The position numbers and the translations under genes are program-made. From Wuchereria bancrofti (lineage: Eukaryota; Nematoda; Chromadorea; Rhabditida; Onchocercidae), in the NCBI GenBank assembly GCA_005281725.1, contig SSBO01000001.1:9793334-9857333 (forward strand): DNA of 64,000 nucleotides, written 5' to 3'. Below the pieces are notes generated by a model. That model was not told the origin of the DNA. It searched no databases and was given only the letters and a program-made list of their open reading frames with translations. Positions 27,613 through 39,487 of this stretch are shown here, one piece after another; position 1 is the stretch's first letter; each line of letters starts with the position of its first letter.

Positions 27613-28055
27613 GCTAATTGCATGCTTTTTTTTATCTGCAGTTTTTGCATGATTTTTTTTTAATTTCGTTTATGCATGAATTTTGGTTATTTTTACTCAC
27701 TGCATGCTTCTTGTTCACTTTGACCACATTTTTTTTAACCACTTAATTCATTTTTGTTAATATTAATGCATGTTGTTTTTGTTGTTGTACTAATTGCATG
27801 CTTTTTTGTTTTTTTAACTCGTATTTCTAGTTAGTTTTACTCACTGCATGCTTCTTGTTCACTTTGATTACCCATTTCTGACTATTTGGTACATTCTTTT
27901 TGTTGATACTAATGTATATTTTTTTGTTTTGCACTAATTGCATGCTTTTTTGTTTACTTCTTATAGCTCGCATTTCTAGTTAATTTTACTCACTGCGTGC
28001 TTTTTCGTTTATTGATGCATTTTTTTCCTAACTTTGCTAATTGCATACTTTTTAA
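27613..28055. repeat. Degenerate ~145-bp tandem repeat, three units
   Basis: CTAATTGCATGC occurs at 27614, 27790 and 27934. ACTCACTGCATGCTTCTTG occurs near 27695 and 27839, with a variant (ACTCACTGCGTGC) near 27988. The two words keep a fixed order, so this is a decayed higher-order repeat with a spacing of about 144-149 bp for the second word. It directly precedes the 31-bp array. Confidence 0.75.
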
Positions 28056-28120
28056 TTTAGCGTATTATTGGGTAATATTATATATATATATATACATATA
28101 TTTGATGTAAAATTTTCTCT

Positions 28121-30718
28121 TGTTCGCTCGCGAGAACGCGGCAGGAAAAATGTTCGCTCGCGAGAACGCGGCAGGAAAAAATGTTCGTTCGCGAGAACGC
28201 GGCAGAAATAAATGTTCGCTGGCGAGAACGCGGCAGAAATAAATGTTCGTTCGCGTGAACGCGGCAGAAATAAATGTTCGTTCGCGAGAACGCGGCAGAA
28301 ATAAATGTTCGCTGGCGAGAACGCGGCAGGAAAAAAATGTTCGTTCGCGAGAACGCGGCAGAGAAAAATGTTCGCTCGCGAGAACGCGGCAAGAAAAAAT
28401 GTTCGTTCGCGAGAACGCGGCAGAAATAAATGTTCGTTCGCGAGAACGCGGCAGAAATAAATGTTCGCTGGCGAGAACGCGGCAGGAAAAAAATGTTCGC
28501 TGGCGAGAACGCGGCAGGAAAAAAATGTTCGTTCGCGAGAACGCGGCAGAGAAAAATGTTCGCTCGCGAGAACGCGGCAGAAATAAATGTTCGTTGGCGA
28601 GAACGCGGCAGAAATAAATGTTCGTTCGCGAGAACGCGGCAGAAATAAATGTTCGCTGGCGAGAACGCGGCAGGAAAAAAATGTTCGTTCGCGAGAACGC
28701 GGCAGAGAAAAATGTTCGCTCGCGAGAACGCGGCAAAAAAAAATGTTCGTTCGCGAGAACGCGGCAGAAAAAAATGTTCGCTCGCGAGAACGCGGCAGAA
28801 ATAAATGTTCGTTCGCGTGAACGCGGCAGAGAAAAATGTTCGCTCGCGAGAACGCGGCAGGAAAAAATGTTCGTTCGCGAGAACGCGGCAGAAAAAAATG
28901 TTCGCTCGCGAGAACGCGGCAAAAAAAATGTTCGTTCGCGAGAACGCGGCAGAGAAAAATGTTCGCTCGCGAGAACGCGGCAGAAATAAATGTTCGCTGG
29001 CGAGAACGCGGCAGAAAAAAATGTTCGTTCGCGAGAAGCGGCAGAGAAAAATGTTCGCTCGCGAGAACGCGGCAGAAAAAAATGTTCGTTCGCGAGAACG
29101 CGGCAGAAATAAATGTTCGTTCGCGAGAACGCGGCAGAAATAAATGTTCGTTCGCGTGAACGCGGCGAGAAAAAATGTTCGTTCGCGAGAACGCGGCAGA
29201 AATAAATGTTCGCTCGCGAGAACGCGGCAGAGAAAAATGTTCGCTCGCGAGAACGCGGCAGGAAAAAATGTTCGTTCGCGAGAACGCGGCAGAAATAAAT
29301 GTTCGCTGGCGAGAACGCGGCAGGAAAAAAATGTTCGCTCGCGAGAACACGGCAAGAAAAAATGTTCGTTCGCGAGAACGCGGCAGAGAAAAATGTTCGC
29401 TCGCGAGAACGCGGCAGAAATAAATGTTCGCTGGCGAGAACGCGGCAGGAAAAAAATGTTCGTTCGCGAGAACGCGGCAGAGAAAAATGTTCGCTCGCGA
29501 GAACGCGGCAGGAAAAAAATGTTCGTTCGCGAGAACGCGGCAGAAATAAATGTTCGTTCGCGAGAACGCGGCAGAAATAAATGTTCGCTCGCGAGAACGC
29601 GGCGAGAAAAAATGTTCGTTCGCGAGAACGCGGCAGAGAAAAATGTTCGCTCGCGAGAACGCGGCAAGAAAAAATGTTCGTTCGCGAGAACGCGGCGGAA
29701 AAAAATGTTCGTTCGCGAGAATGCGGCAGAGAAAAATGTTCGCTCGCGAGAACGCGGCAGAAATAAATGTTCGTTCGCGAGAACGCGGCAGAAATAAATG
29801 TTCGTTCGCGAGAATGCGGCAGAAAAAATGTTCGCTGGCGAGAACGCGGCAGGAAAAAAATGTTCGTTCGCGAGAACGCGGCAGAGAAAAATGTTCGCTC
29901 GCGAGAACGCGGCAAGAAAAAATGTTCGTTCGCGAGAACGCGGCAGAAATAAATGTTCGCTGGCGAGAACGCGGCAGAAATAAATGTTCGCTCGCGAGAA
30001 CGCGGCAGAAATAAATGTTCGCTCGCGAGAACGCGGCAGAAAAAAATGTTCGTTCGCGAGAACGCGGCAGAGAAAAATGTTCGCTCGCGAGAACGCGGCG
30101 AATGTTTGCTCGCGAGAACGCGGCAGAAATAAATGTTCGTTCGCGTGAACGCGGCAGAAATAAATGTTCGTTCGCGAGAACGCGGCAGAAAAAAATGTTC
30201 GCTCGCGAGAACGCGGCAAGAAAAAATGTTCGTTCGCGAGAACGCGGCAGAAATAAATGTTCGCTGGCGAGAACGCGGCAGAAATAAATGTTCGCTCGCG
30301 AGAACGCGGCAGAAATAAATGTTCGTTCGCGAGAACGCGGCAGAGAAAAATGTTCGCTCGCGAGAACGCGGCAGAAAAAAATGTTCGTTCGCGAGAACGC
30401 GGCAGAAATAAATGTTCGTTCGCGAGAACGCGGCAGGAAAAAATGTTTGCTCGCGAGAACGCGGCAGAAATAAATGTTCGTTCGCGAGAACGCGGCAAGA
30501 AAAAATGTTCGCTCGCGAGAACGCGGCAGAAATAAATGTTCGTTCGCGAGAACGCGGCAGAGAAAAATGTTCGCTCGCGAGAACCCGGCAAGAAAAAATG
30601 TTCGTTTGCGAGAACGCGGCAGAAATAAATGTTCGCTGGCGAGAACGCGGCAGGAAAAAAATGTTCGTTCGCGAGAACGCGGCAGAGAAAAATGTTCGCT
30701 CGCGAGAACGCGGCGAAT
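28121..30718. repeat. G+C-rich 31-bp satellite array, ~84 copies
   Basis: A 30-32 bp unit with core TTCGCTCGCGAGAACGCGGC and an A-rich linker repeats head-to-tail for about 2.6 kb. Variants at the core are GTTCGCGAG, GCTCGCGAG and GCTGGCGAG, with rare GTTCGCGTG. Linkers are GAAATAA, GGAAAAAA, GAGAAAA or AGAAAAA. The core contains TCGCGA and the palindrome CTCGCGAG and is far richer in CpG than its surroundings. The unit is not divisible by 3 and its reverse complement has no stop codon. All three minus-strand frames therefore stay open for hundreds of codons; these are not genes. There are no unique spacers, so it is not a CRISPR array. Confidence 0.98.
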
Positions 30719-33700
30719 GTTTGTGTTACATAATAACAAAAGCATAATAAGCAATTAGTAACTTTGTATAACTAATCTCCGTTTACTTATCCGTGTAATA
30801 ATTTTTTCTTCAGCAAATGAATAGAAAAGCACATTATAATAATTAGCAGCAGGTAATTGAATGACTAAATTGGTTAACTTTTTCAAAAAATTAAAAAGAC
30901 ATTCAAGTAGTATCACTTTCAGTGATCACATCCGATCAATGTGCGATTAAAAAAAAAATATTCTTATCTGATATTATGAAAATCTCCCTACTATTATTGT
31001 ATGCCCAATTTCTTAGTGAATGGTTGAATTGCTTTGCTCATCATATTTCATTTGATTATCATTTGAAATGTTCTATATTTTTTCCACAAAGCATTATTTC
31101 AAATTCGCTATCTATCTATGGACTTTTTAGCTTTAGAAACCTTGAAGTGGCGGAAACTTATAAGAATGATAGAAATGAGACTGCTTTGCAAATAATTCTT
31201 GTGTTTTGAAACTGTGAAAGTTATCCGGTAATCCGGTAAAAATATTACTTTATCATTTTTGTACGTTCTGGTTGTTATTTAACTTGCCTGTCGCATGGAA
31301 ATATATTGCTCGTTTTATACAAAACGTTTTCTACTCCATGTTTCTAATTCCATCAAGAAATTTTCCCATTTCTAGAAAGTTCAACCTGTGATATACTTTG
31401 TGATAATTTTCCCACAAGACTGAATGTTTCAAGTGTGAACCGAGAAAAGTTAGGTAATGCAATCGTTTCATCTTAGCTCATAACAAATATTTAGTATGAG
31501 ATTAATCGATTTTAATAGTGAAACTTTACTATATAATAAAACTTTATTTAGTCGAAATAACTGCTTATTACAGGTATCAATTATCCTCCATAAATAATCT
31601 GAAATTACCATTTTAATGATTTTTTTGGAAAAGGATTTCAGGAAAAGTCTTAAAAATTTTACATCAGAATAATAAAGAAAAACAAGAAACAAAAAAATTT
31701 AAGCAATTGTTAGAAAGTTTTTTAGATAATTCTAAGAAAAGCGATATAGTTGAATATTGATTATCATTTCATTCTAATAAAAACCAATCGATTGATAACC
31801 AAAACTAATGATTTCTGATGAAATGATTTTTTGTAATCAAAAATTACGAAAACATTGCGATACAAAAAGCTTTGTTTTAAGCTGAAAACAATATTACTGA
31901 ACACAATATTACACTATTAAAAAAAAACATTAAATTAATTGAAATGATTTTTTATAACCAAAATTTACGAAAACACTAAAACATGACACTTAAGGATTTT
32001 TATACGGGAAATTATTGTCATATGTTTTTCCCTTCTCGACTAAATAGTTCAATGATTAACTATATTTGAATTTTCCATCGGTTAGCACTGTCACAACCAT
32101 AAGATGAAAGCATATTTTATGAAAGACACATATTGCAGTAACAAAAATATTTAGGAGAATCAACTTTTTTTGATAGCGTCACATTGGCCTTTCTTTATTA
32201 ATAACACAATAACATTGACTACTCAAACGTGAAACTAAGTATTCAAATTAAAAAGAAAAAAAAAACTGAACTCAGATTTGAGAATAAGAACACATCATCT
32301 ATTGAAATTTGAAAAAAAAACTGCTTAGAATGAAAATTTTATTACTTTGCATAAATAAGGGATGCAGGAAAAGATGTGAGTAAAATGCCTTTTTTAATTG
32401 AAATTTCAGAATCTAGAAGAAAAAAAAAGAAGTTGTATAACTACAGAAAATATTACAATCTTTCGTGACGTTAGAAAATAACAAGCACTCAAAATTCTCG
32501 AGGAATAAACTGTAGTAAATAAGAATTAGGTCAGAATTAGTTTAAATCTAGTCCAGAAATATATGCTCCACATATCGAATAATCGATAAGATAGAAAATG
32601 ATCAGAAGAGAAGATAAATCTTAATAATGATATGATTATAAGATGATCAAATAACAAAATCATAACAAGAAATTCTCTATCTTTCCAGAGTTAAATAATT
32701 GTTTAATCTTTTCTCTTCCAATTATGTCACAGTAATACTACTCCATTTTCTAGAAAATGAGCAGATATGGCGCAATTATCTTTTTATCTCATCAAAACTG
32801 CGCGTATCATCGCATTTCGCATTGGAGCATTCCTGAGAGACTTAAGAAGTACTTCAAGTATGAGAAAACGTGACAGTTAGTACTATTCATATCTTAATAC
32901 TACCGCTCTCTCTGCCCTACGTTACAAGTCGGGCAATTTCTATGATATGTCAAGTACTGCCGCCCTTAGCAAGCAAACGGGTAGGGCGCATTTATCCTCT
33001 TGCAGGGAATGGGTAGAATGTTGTAATTAGTGCATTTACACAATTGTTAGTCTAACTGTGTAGAATGAAAATTAGGTGTTTTGATGGATTATTTCGCGTT
33101 GTTTGCTGAATCGTCTACTCGATTTCCCTTCTTTTGTTTTTTTAGGAATTAATTAATTAATCGAGATGAATCGAATTGTTTCAAATTTTCATGTGATAAT
33201 ACTATGTTTCAGATCTAAGGAGATCTAAAGACTCACATCCTCCCATTCCTATCCTTTTTAAATTTCAATTTTTATAACTTTAAATTAATTAAAACCTGTT
33301 TTAAATGAGTTCCTTTAATTCAACATTCCTATAATTTCCCATACGTATTTGATATTTTCATTTTTTAGTTGAATTTTGTCGTACTTCCTTTTGCAATAGT
33401 TGAAGTATGGAATATTTTGAACTATGTCGTTTCACCTGCAACTAGTTCAATGCGTGAGGATTCAGAATTTGGTTTGAATTTTTTTTTTTTTTTTGCAAGG
33501 AGATTCTGTCATTCTTATTGACTACATATTTTTTTTGCTAAGCCTGTTTCATTAATTAAGTTTATTAATAATGTATAATTGTAAGATAAATTAGCAATAT
33601 CATAGTTGGGTTTAATGCACTACAAAATTATGCCTTTGTTTATAGAATTCATTTATGTGTGTGAAAAAGTCTGATGATTGGTTGCCATATTTGCTAATCA

Positions 33701-36700
33701 TTTGTATCTTTGTCATTTTCGTCACAATTCCGCATGAGTATTTTCACATGAGCGCTCATTGTAAAATTGTAACGTTTTGCTTTCATTGTTTGTTTTCTTT
33801 TTCATTTTCTATTTGCTTCATGTAATGTTAATTTTTCTAAAAGTTTCTTGTTGTTTTTAAAAGAAATTAGTTATTGAAATCATATCAAATTCAAGAATAG
33901 AAAAATTAGGAAAGTAAAAGTTAAGAAATTTTAAACCTTCTTGCATAAAATAATTTTACAAACTATTTTCACAATTCTGTTCTAGCAATTTTTCAACAAA
34001 CAAAAAAAGGGAAAACAAATGTGCTGAATGCAAGAGTTAGATTAACTGTATCCAAGATCCTTATTCTGAAATATTATTTCCAAAAAATGAGTACCACGTA
34101 ATAAATTTCAACCTTTATTTTTGCTTAATTAAATGGATACTGATATTCATATATTGAGTAAAAAGAGGTGGCTATAAATTCAGTACCATTTATTTCCTAC
34201 ACTTTTCAGCTTTTTTCAAAATTTACATGTTCTAATAAAGAAAAGACTTCTATTTCCAATTGAAACTATTTTTACTTATTAATTTAAGCATGGGTCGTTA
34301 TGGAAATCTTACAGTTAGAGTTTTTTTTTGCAATTTAAACAGCGAAAAAACTTTAAATCTAACTATATTTAAGTGCTAATAAGTTAAAAATCATCAATGA
34401 AATAAATTTATTTGGAAATTGACAATTTTATTTGCGTTGCATCTTCATCAGACATTAATCTGCTCATATCCTAAGAGCGAATTTTTGATAAGTGAAAGAA
34501 AAAATATACATATATGAAATCATCACCTTGAAATATAATTAAAATGACAAAATTTTAAAATAGCTATTAATATCACTGTTGTTCAAGATGATTTTTGAAT
34601 GACAACTTTTTCATTTTTTTTTTTCAAATACGATTTGCATTAAGGAAGAAATCCCATTTGAACTAACTGTCGGAATGTTGAAACGAGATTTTGGCCAATA
34701 CACGCTAGCAATGTCTTTTAGTAAGGAATTTTCAAAAATACAGCAAAATGAGATGTCACGAAGAGAATGAATCGAAATGATTGTCATTTTTTGAAAGGAT
34801 TTTATATTATATCTGATTATCAGTTTTTTATATCTTAATTCTTGCTTATCATTTGATTTCCAGAAAAAGAATCTTTATAGAAGCTTGTAACTCTTGATAA
34901 ATTAGTCTTCTTCATAAAATTTAAATGATATTAAATTAGAAACAATAGCAGTAAACCTTCAAAAAGTTTGGCATAAATATGCGATTTCAAAGAATGTCAT
35001 TTTGAAATAATTTACTTAAATCTAGTTTTTAACGAGCAAATAAAAAACATGAATTCTCAAGAAAAGTTATTGCAAAATGACAATTTTCTGAGAAAATAAT
35101 AAACTTCAATAATTGAAATATTTTAGTCATTTAAGTGAAATAAATTTCTCAGAAGAGTCGTTTGAAAAAAAAAACGTATACTTAAAATGAATTACAAAAT
35201 TTGAATTAAAACGAATAATTAGAAACATCCGATTATTACATTTTCTCTTCGTTCCCATTGAAACCACTTAGAAATATTACTTTTCAACGAAACTTTTCCA
35301 AGTGAAATTTTAGGAAAAAGGGAACAGAAGAGAAATTAATCACTTAATTGACTTTTTTTTTGTCCTTTTTATTTTTACCAATTTTTGTTCTTTTACCAAT
35401 ACTTTTAATCAAATATTTGCATTTGCATTGAAGATTTAAAAGCTTAACGATTAATATGACAGAAAACAAAAAGTTTAATAAGTGCATTTTGGAATGATTT
35501 GCTACATCCAATAGCCCGAAAATAGTATAATATTGTAATTCAACTTGACCTTTGCTCTAGGAAAAAAGAAAAGTTTGAAATTGCTTTTTCTAATCTTTTC
35601 GCTTTTAAAGGAACCAAAAATAAGATGACCAAATGCACTAGTAATACTAGGAAAACAGAAATACGAGCAAGTTTGTATTCACTCTCGAAACTAACAAATT
35701 AATTAGCATTTTTCAAAAAAAAGAAAAAAGAAAAATGCAGTTCAAAAATATCAAGTTGAGGAAATTTTGTACAAAAAAACCTATACAGTTTCCTTGCTTT
35801 CAATTTTTATTTTTTGTTTGCTTTTTTTTTTGAAGGATGTTAATTTCTCAATTTAGATGTTATGAATTGATTTTTTGCCATCAATTGACTAGCATAAAAA
35901 TTTTACTGTTAATTAATTTAAAGTACAAATCACCTTTGTCTTGGACTTTAATTCAAACAAGTGCTTACTTGCTACCAATCTTCATGAAACTTTAATGAAT
36001 CAAATTGAAATCATTTGAAACATTTTATTGGTGACTGGAACTCCTAGAAAATGAATTCTTTGATAAAGGCCTGGGTATTTGGATCTTTATTACGTAATTG
36101 GTGAAATTGTTTCTTATCAACATTTTTTTAGTTTTATCATTAATCATTGTATCATTAATCAATCTATCACAAATTACTTATTATCATTACAATATAAGTA
36201 ATATCATAATTTCTTTAATTCTTTGCAAAAAGTTTGAAACACTAAAGTAACATGGAAAATCGATCAGATGAATTTAGTTATTAAAATATTGGTTATCTGA
36301 TATGTAATCTAGCATGATCAAATGCTTTATTCATTTATTTATTTTTTTTTTTTAAGCGGACTTCTTAAGTTCAATGATTTTCAGAATTCAGAAGTTGCGT
36401 TGATAATAATAAATCAGCAAACAATAACTGTAATCAGTTTTTTGACACATTACCGTCATTATTATCATCATCAGTTATGATTTAAGAAATTAAAACATCG
36501 ATTTTTATGCGCAATTCATTTCTCAAAATATATCAAAGTCTTGTAAAACATTCGTTATGTTTGCACAAAATAAGAAAGCAATGAGAACTGAGCTTTTCAT
36601 CTTTTAATTTATTTCAAATTGTTCATTAAATTTGTTTCAAATTATTTTAAATTTATCAGTTCAGATCATTAGCTCAAACTTATTCCAAATTTAATTTCTT

Positions 36701-38777
36701 TGAATGTTCAAGTGAAAGGATGAATCAATTTTTGATAATTGCTCACTTTGCTTATGATAACTATACTTTTCATTTTAAATTGTCTCATCCATTTGACAAA
36801 ACACACTAAATAGTTTATTCGTCAATAATTTCTTGATCAAATGATTGACAGTTGATTTAGTTGTATTTTATGATCAAATCATTCGAATTATTTATATCTT
36901 ATCTATCATCACTTCATTAGTTCAAATATAAATAAGTGGTAATGTTGACATAAAATGAGCATTAAGCCATGTTTATGCAATATGAAGACAAATGACCTCA
37001 TTAACTTATCACTTATGCTTCTTTCAAACAAAAACAAGAAAACACTTCTTGTGATAGCTTAACACTATCACAATTCTAATCCACACACTTTATTCTTTCT
37101 CATTCAATTGGATAACATTTGAATATTATTTATTTGAAAATCATAATAACATTATCATTAATCAGTCCCATCTATCTTATTAATGAGTTTAGCTTCAAAG
37201 TTATAATTGCTGACAAATTTGTAATTAGTACCTTTTTGTAGTAATAGGCATACTCTAATAGAATTCAATAAACACTTATCTTTCATTTGTTGATACAATT
37301 GTTGTGAAAAATAATATGAATATAAGAATAATTCGGCTTTATAATTAACTGCTTCAAATGAATCGCAATAAGCTAAGATTTTTTGACATTCTAAGAATGA
37401 GAAAACAAAGTGGTTTGCTGTCTTATAAGAGCAACAGAGGTTTTTTTTTTACCGCAAAGTCATACATTATATGAATTCCATATTTGAATAAGCAAATGAT
37501 AAGGTAATTGGAAGAGTTTAATTTGAATATTATCATTTCAAAGCTTCTGTGATTGGTGACATGATTGTCTTCCTGTTGATATTAGTTATTTATTTCCTAC
37601 CCACAAACATTTCATACATAAGGAGTAACTTATCAATTGATTTTGTAACTTATCAATTGATTTTCTGCTTTTCATTCTTTTCAATGAATAACAATTTCTT
37701 GAAGAAGAAAAAATGAGAGAAAACATTTGGTTATTCAAAATGAGAATATTCATAGTAAACTTTTGATTTGCATGTTTATAATCTGATTTTGCATGGTTTC
37801 ATTTCAAATGCAGTTGCTAAAGGAAGCTGATTAACTGTTATTATTATCTAATGAACAAGCTAACCTTATCAACTTCCTATATTTTCGATATCAAAATATT
37901 GAATGCATTCGGAAGAGAAATGCAACAATTATGGAATTAAGAGAAAAAGTTTAAATTGAGTTTATCTCTCCCTTTCCTTCTCTCTCTCTCAATCATCACT
38001 TGAACTTGGATTATAATTTCAATTTTCTAAAAAAAGAGTAAAAAATGAAGTTAAGGAGAGCAGGAAGAGAAGAATATCACGCCATTAAAAGGTTTAATTT
38101 TCTTAATTTTTTTAAAAAGGTTCACGCTTAGGATAATTGAATGAAATAGAAGGAAAAAGGACAATTTTCAGTTTCCATGGCAATGAACTACTTCTAGAAT
38201 AGCTTTAATCTAATGAAATAATCTACTCGATAAATGAGGAAATGTCCTGTGATGGCGATTTTATGTCTCATTAATAAATTTTATGAAAGAATTTAGGAAG
38301 TCTATAGTAGTGGAATAAGTTTGAAGTTAGAATCTTTTAGAGTTACAAACTTTTTAAATAGTTAGAAAGAATTATAGATGAAAATGAAATTTTCAAATTT
38401 AATTTTCAAATTTTTAAAAAATAAAAAATCAACTTTGTACTATCATAACGATTAACTACATTTTCCAAAAATGTTTCTTCACTAACAGTGTTGTTATCAT
38501 CTTTATTAGTATTAGTCAAAATGATAAACTTGTTGCAAATCATTTGCATTACGTGATGAAGTACTGATATGATAGACTTAGAGTTATTAATAATATTCAA
38601 CTTTTGTCAATCTTCTGACAATCACAAATTTTGTTTATACATGATGACTCCCACATTATTAGTATCATCGGAATTAAACTAAACGTGACTTTCATGAATT
38701 CACGCACTTCTTCAGAATTTTACGTATAACACCAACATCAATAATTAAGAATACTACAGAAAATACACCTTTTAACT

Positions 38778-38864
38778 GATTACTATGATTTTATTCATTT
38801 TGCATTATCAAAATCTTGGCAGCTTATTTGTGAAGAGTTGTTGATAAAGATGATTGCATATGAA
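38778..38864. repeat. 87-bp direct repeat, copy 1
   Basis: Starts GATTACTATGATTTTATTCA, includes GAAGAGTTGTTGATAAAGAT and ends GCATATGAA. It matches 38974-39060 over its full length without indels and with few substitutions. No gene overlaps it. Confidence 0.85.
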
Positions 38865-38973
38865 TTCAACAAGTTGTAAATTATTTCATTTTCTTTGAAA
38901 TTAATCTGATATGTTTCAATTAATCTATGTGGAAGTTAATGAAGCATATCTGAGAGGAATTAATGTAATAAAT

Positions 38974-39060
38974 GATTACTATGATTTTATTTATTTTGCA
39001 TTATCAAAATCCTAGCCGTTTATTCGTGAAGAGTTGTTGATAAAGATGTTTGCATATGAA
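38974..39060. repeat. 87-bp direct repeat, copy 2
   Basis: Second copy of 38778-38864, 196 bp away in the same orientation. Confidence 0.85.
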
Positions 39061-39487
39061 GGAAGGAAAAAAAAAAGCTTTCAACATCATGAAATAAATT
39101 GATTTATCACAAATTTCAAACTGTTTACCACAATCAATTATTCATTAATTTCATAAATTAAAAAAAGTTCTGCTCTTTATCTTTCCTGGCTTTGAATGAA
39201 AGAATTTTTTTTTTTGATCGATGATGGAGCAAAAATTATAACGTTTGAAGAAAATAAACTTTACGCTTTTTGATTACAGTATCTAACAGTCAGACTTCAT
39301 ACAATAATGGATACTGTGGATATCGTAGTGAGATATTGTAGCAACGCAATAAGTACTGTAACAGTTGAGGTTTAGAGTAATCGAAATCAGTCATTTTGAT
39401 TGTGTAATGGCAAAATATTGCACAAATTGCAAAAAAAAAAAGAACCGACTCTCTTAAGCTCAATTGGCCGATTCATATATTTTGAAT

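Larger units (their letters stand above)
30721..39487. other. Gene-poor intergenic stretch before the Kv channel gene
   Basis: About 8.8 kb of A+T-rich DNA with no convincing gene. It holds a short uninterrupted frame at 30976-31209, a diverged 36-bp repeat (31820-31855 and 31941-31976), a less A+T-rich patch at about 32900-33015, a 21-bp tandem duplication near 37626-37665 and an 87-bp direct repeat pair (38778 and 38974). Confidence 0.55.

Noticed and set aside
28121..30718. CRISPR-like array
   Set aside because: The segments between cores are short A-rich linkers of a few recurring types, not unique spacers. The genome is eukaryotic.
28052..30758. Very long open frames on both strands (up to 900 codons)
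   Set aside because: They are translations of the 31-bp satellite in different phases. The same peptides recur in all frames, and there is no splice signal, start context or homology.
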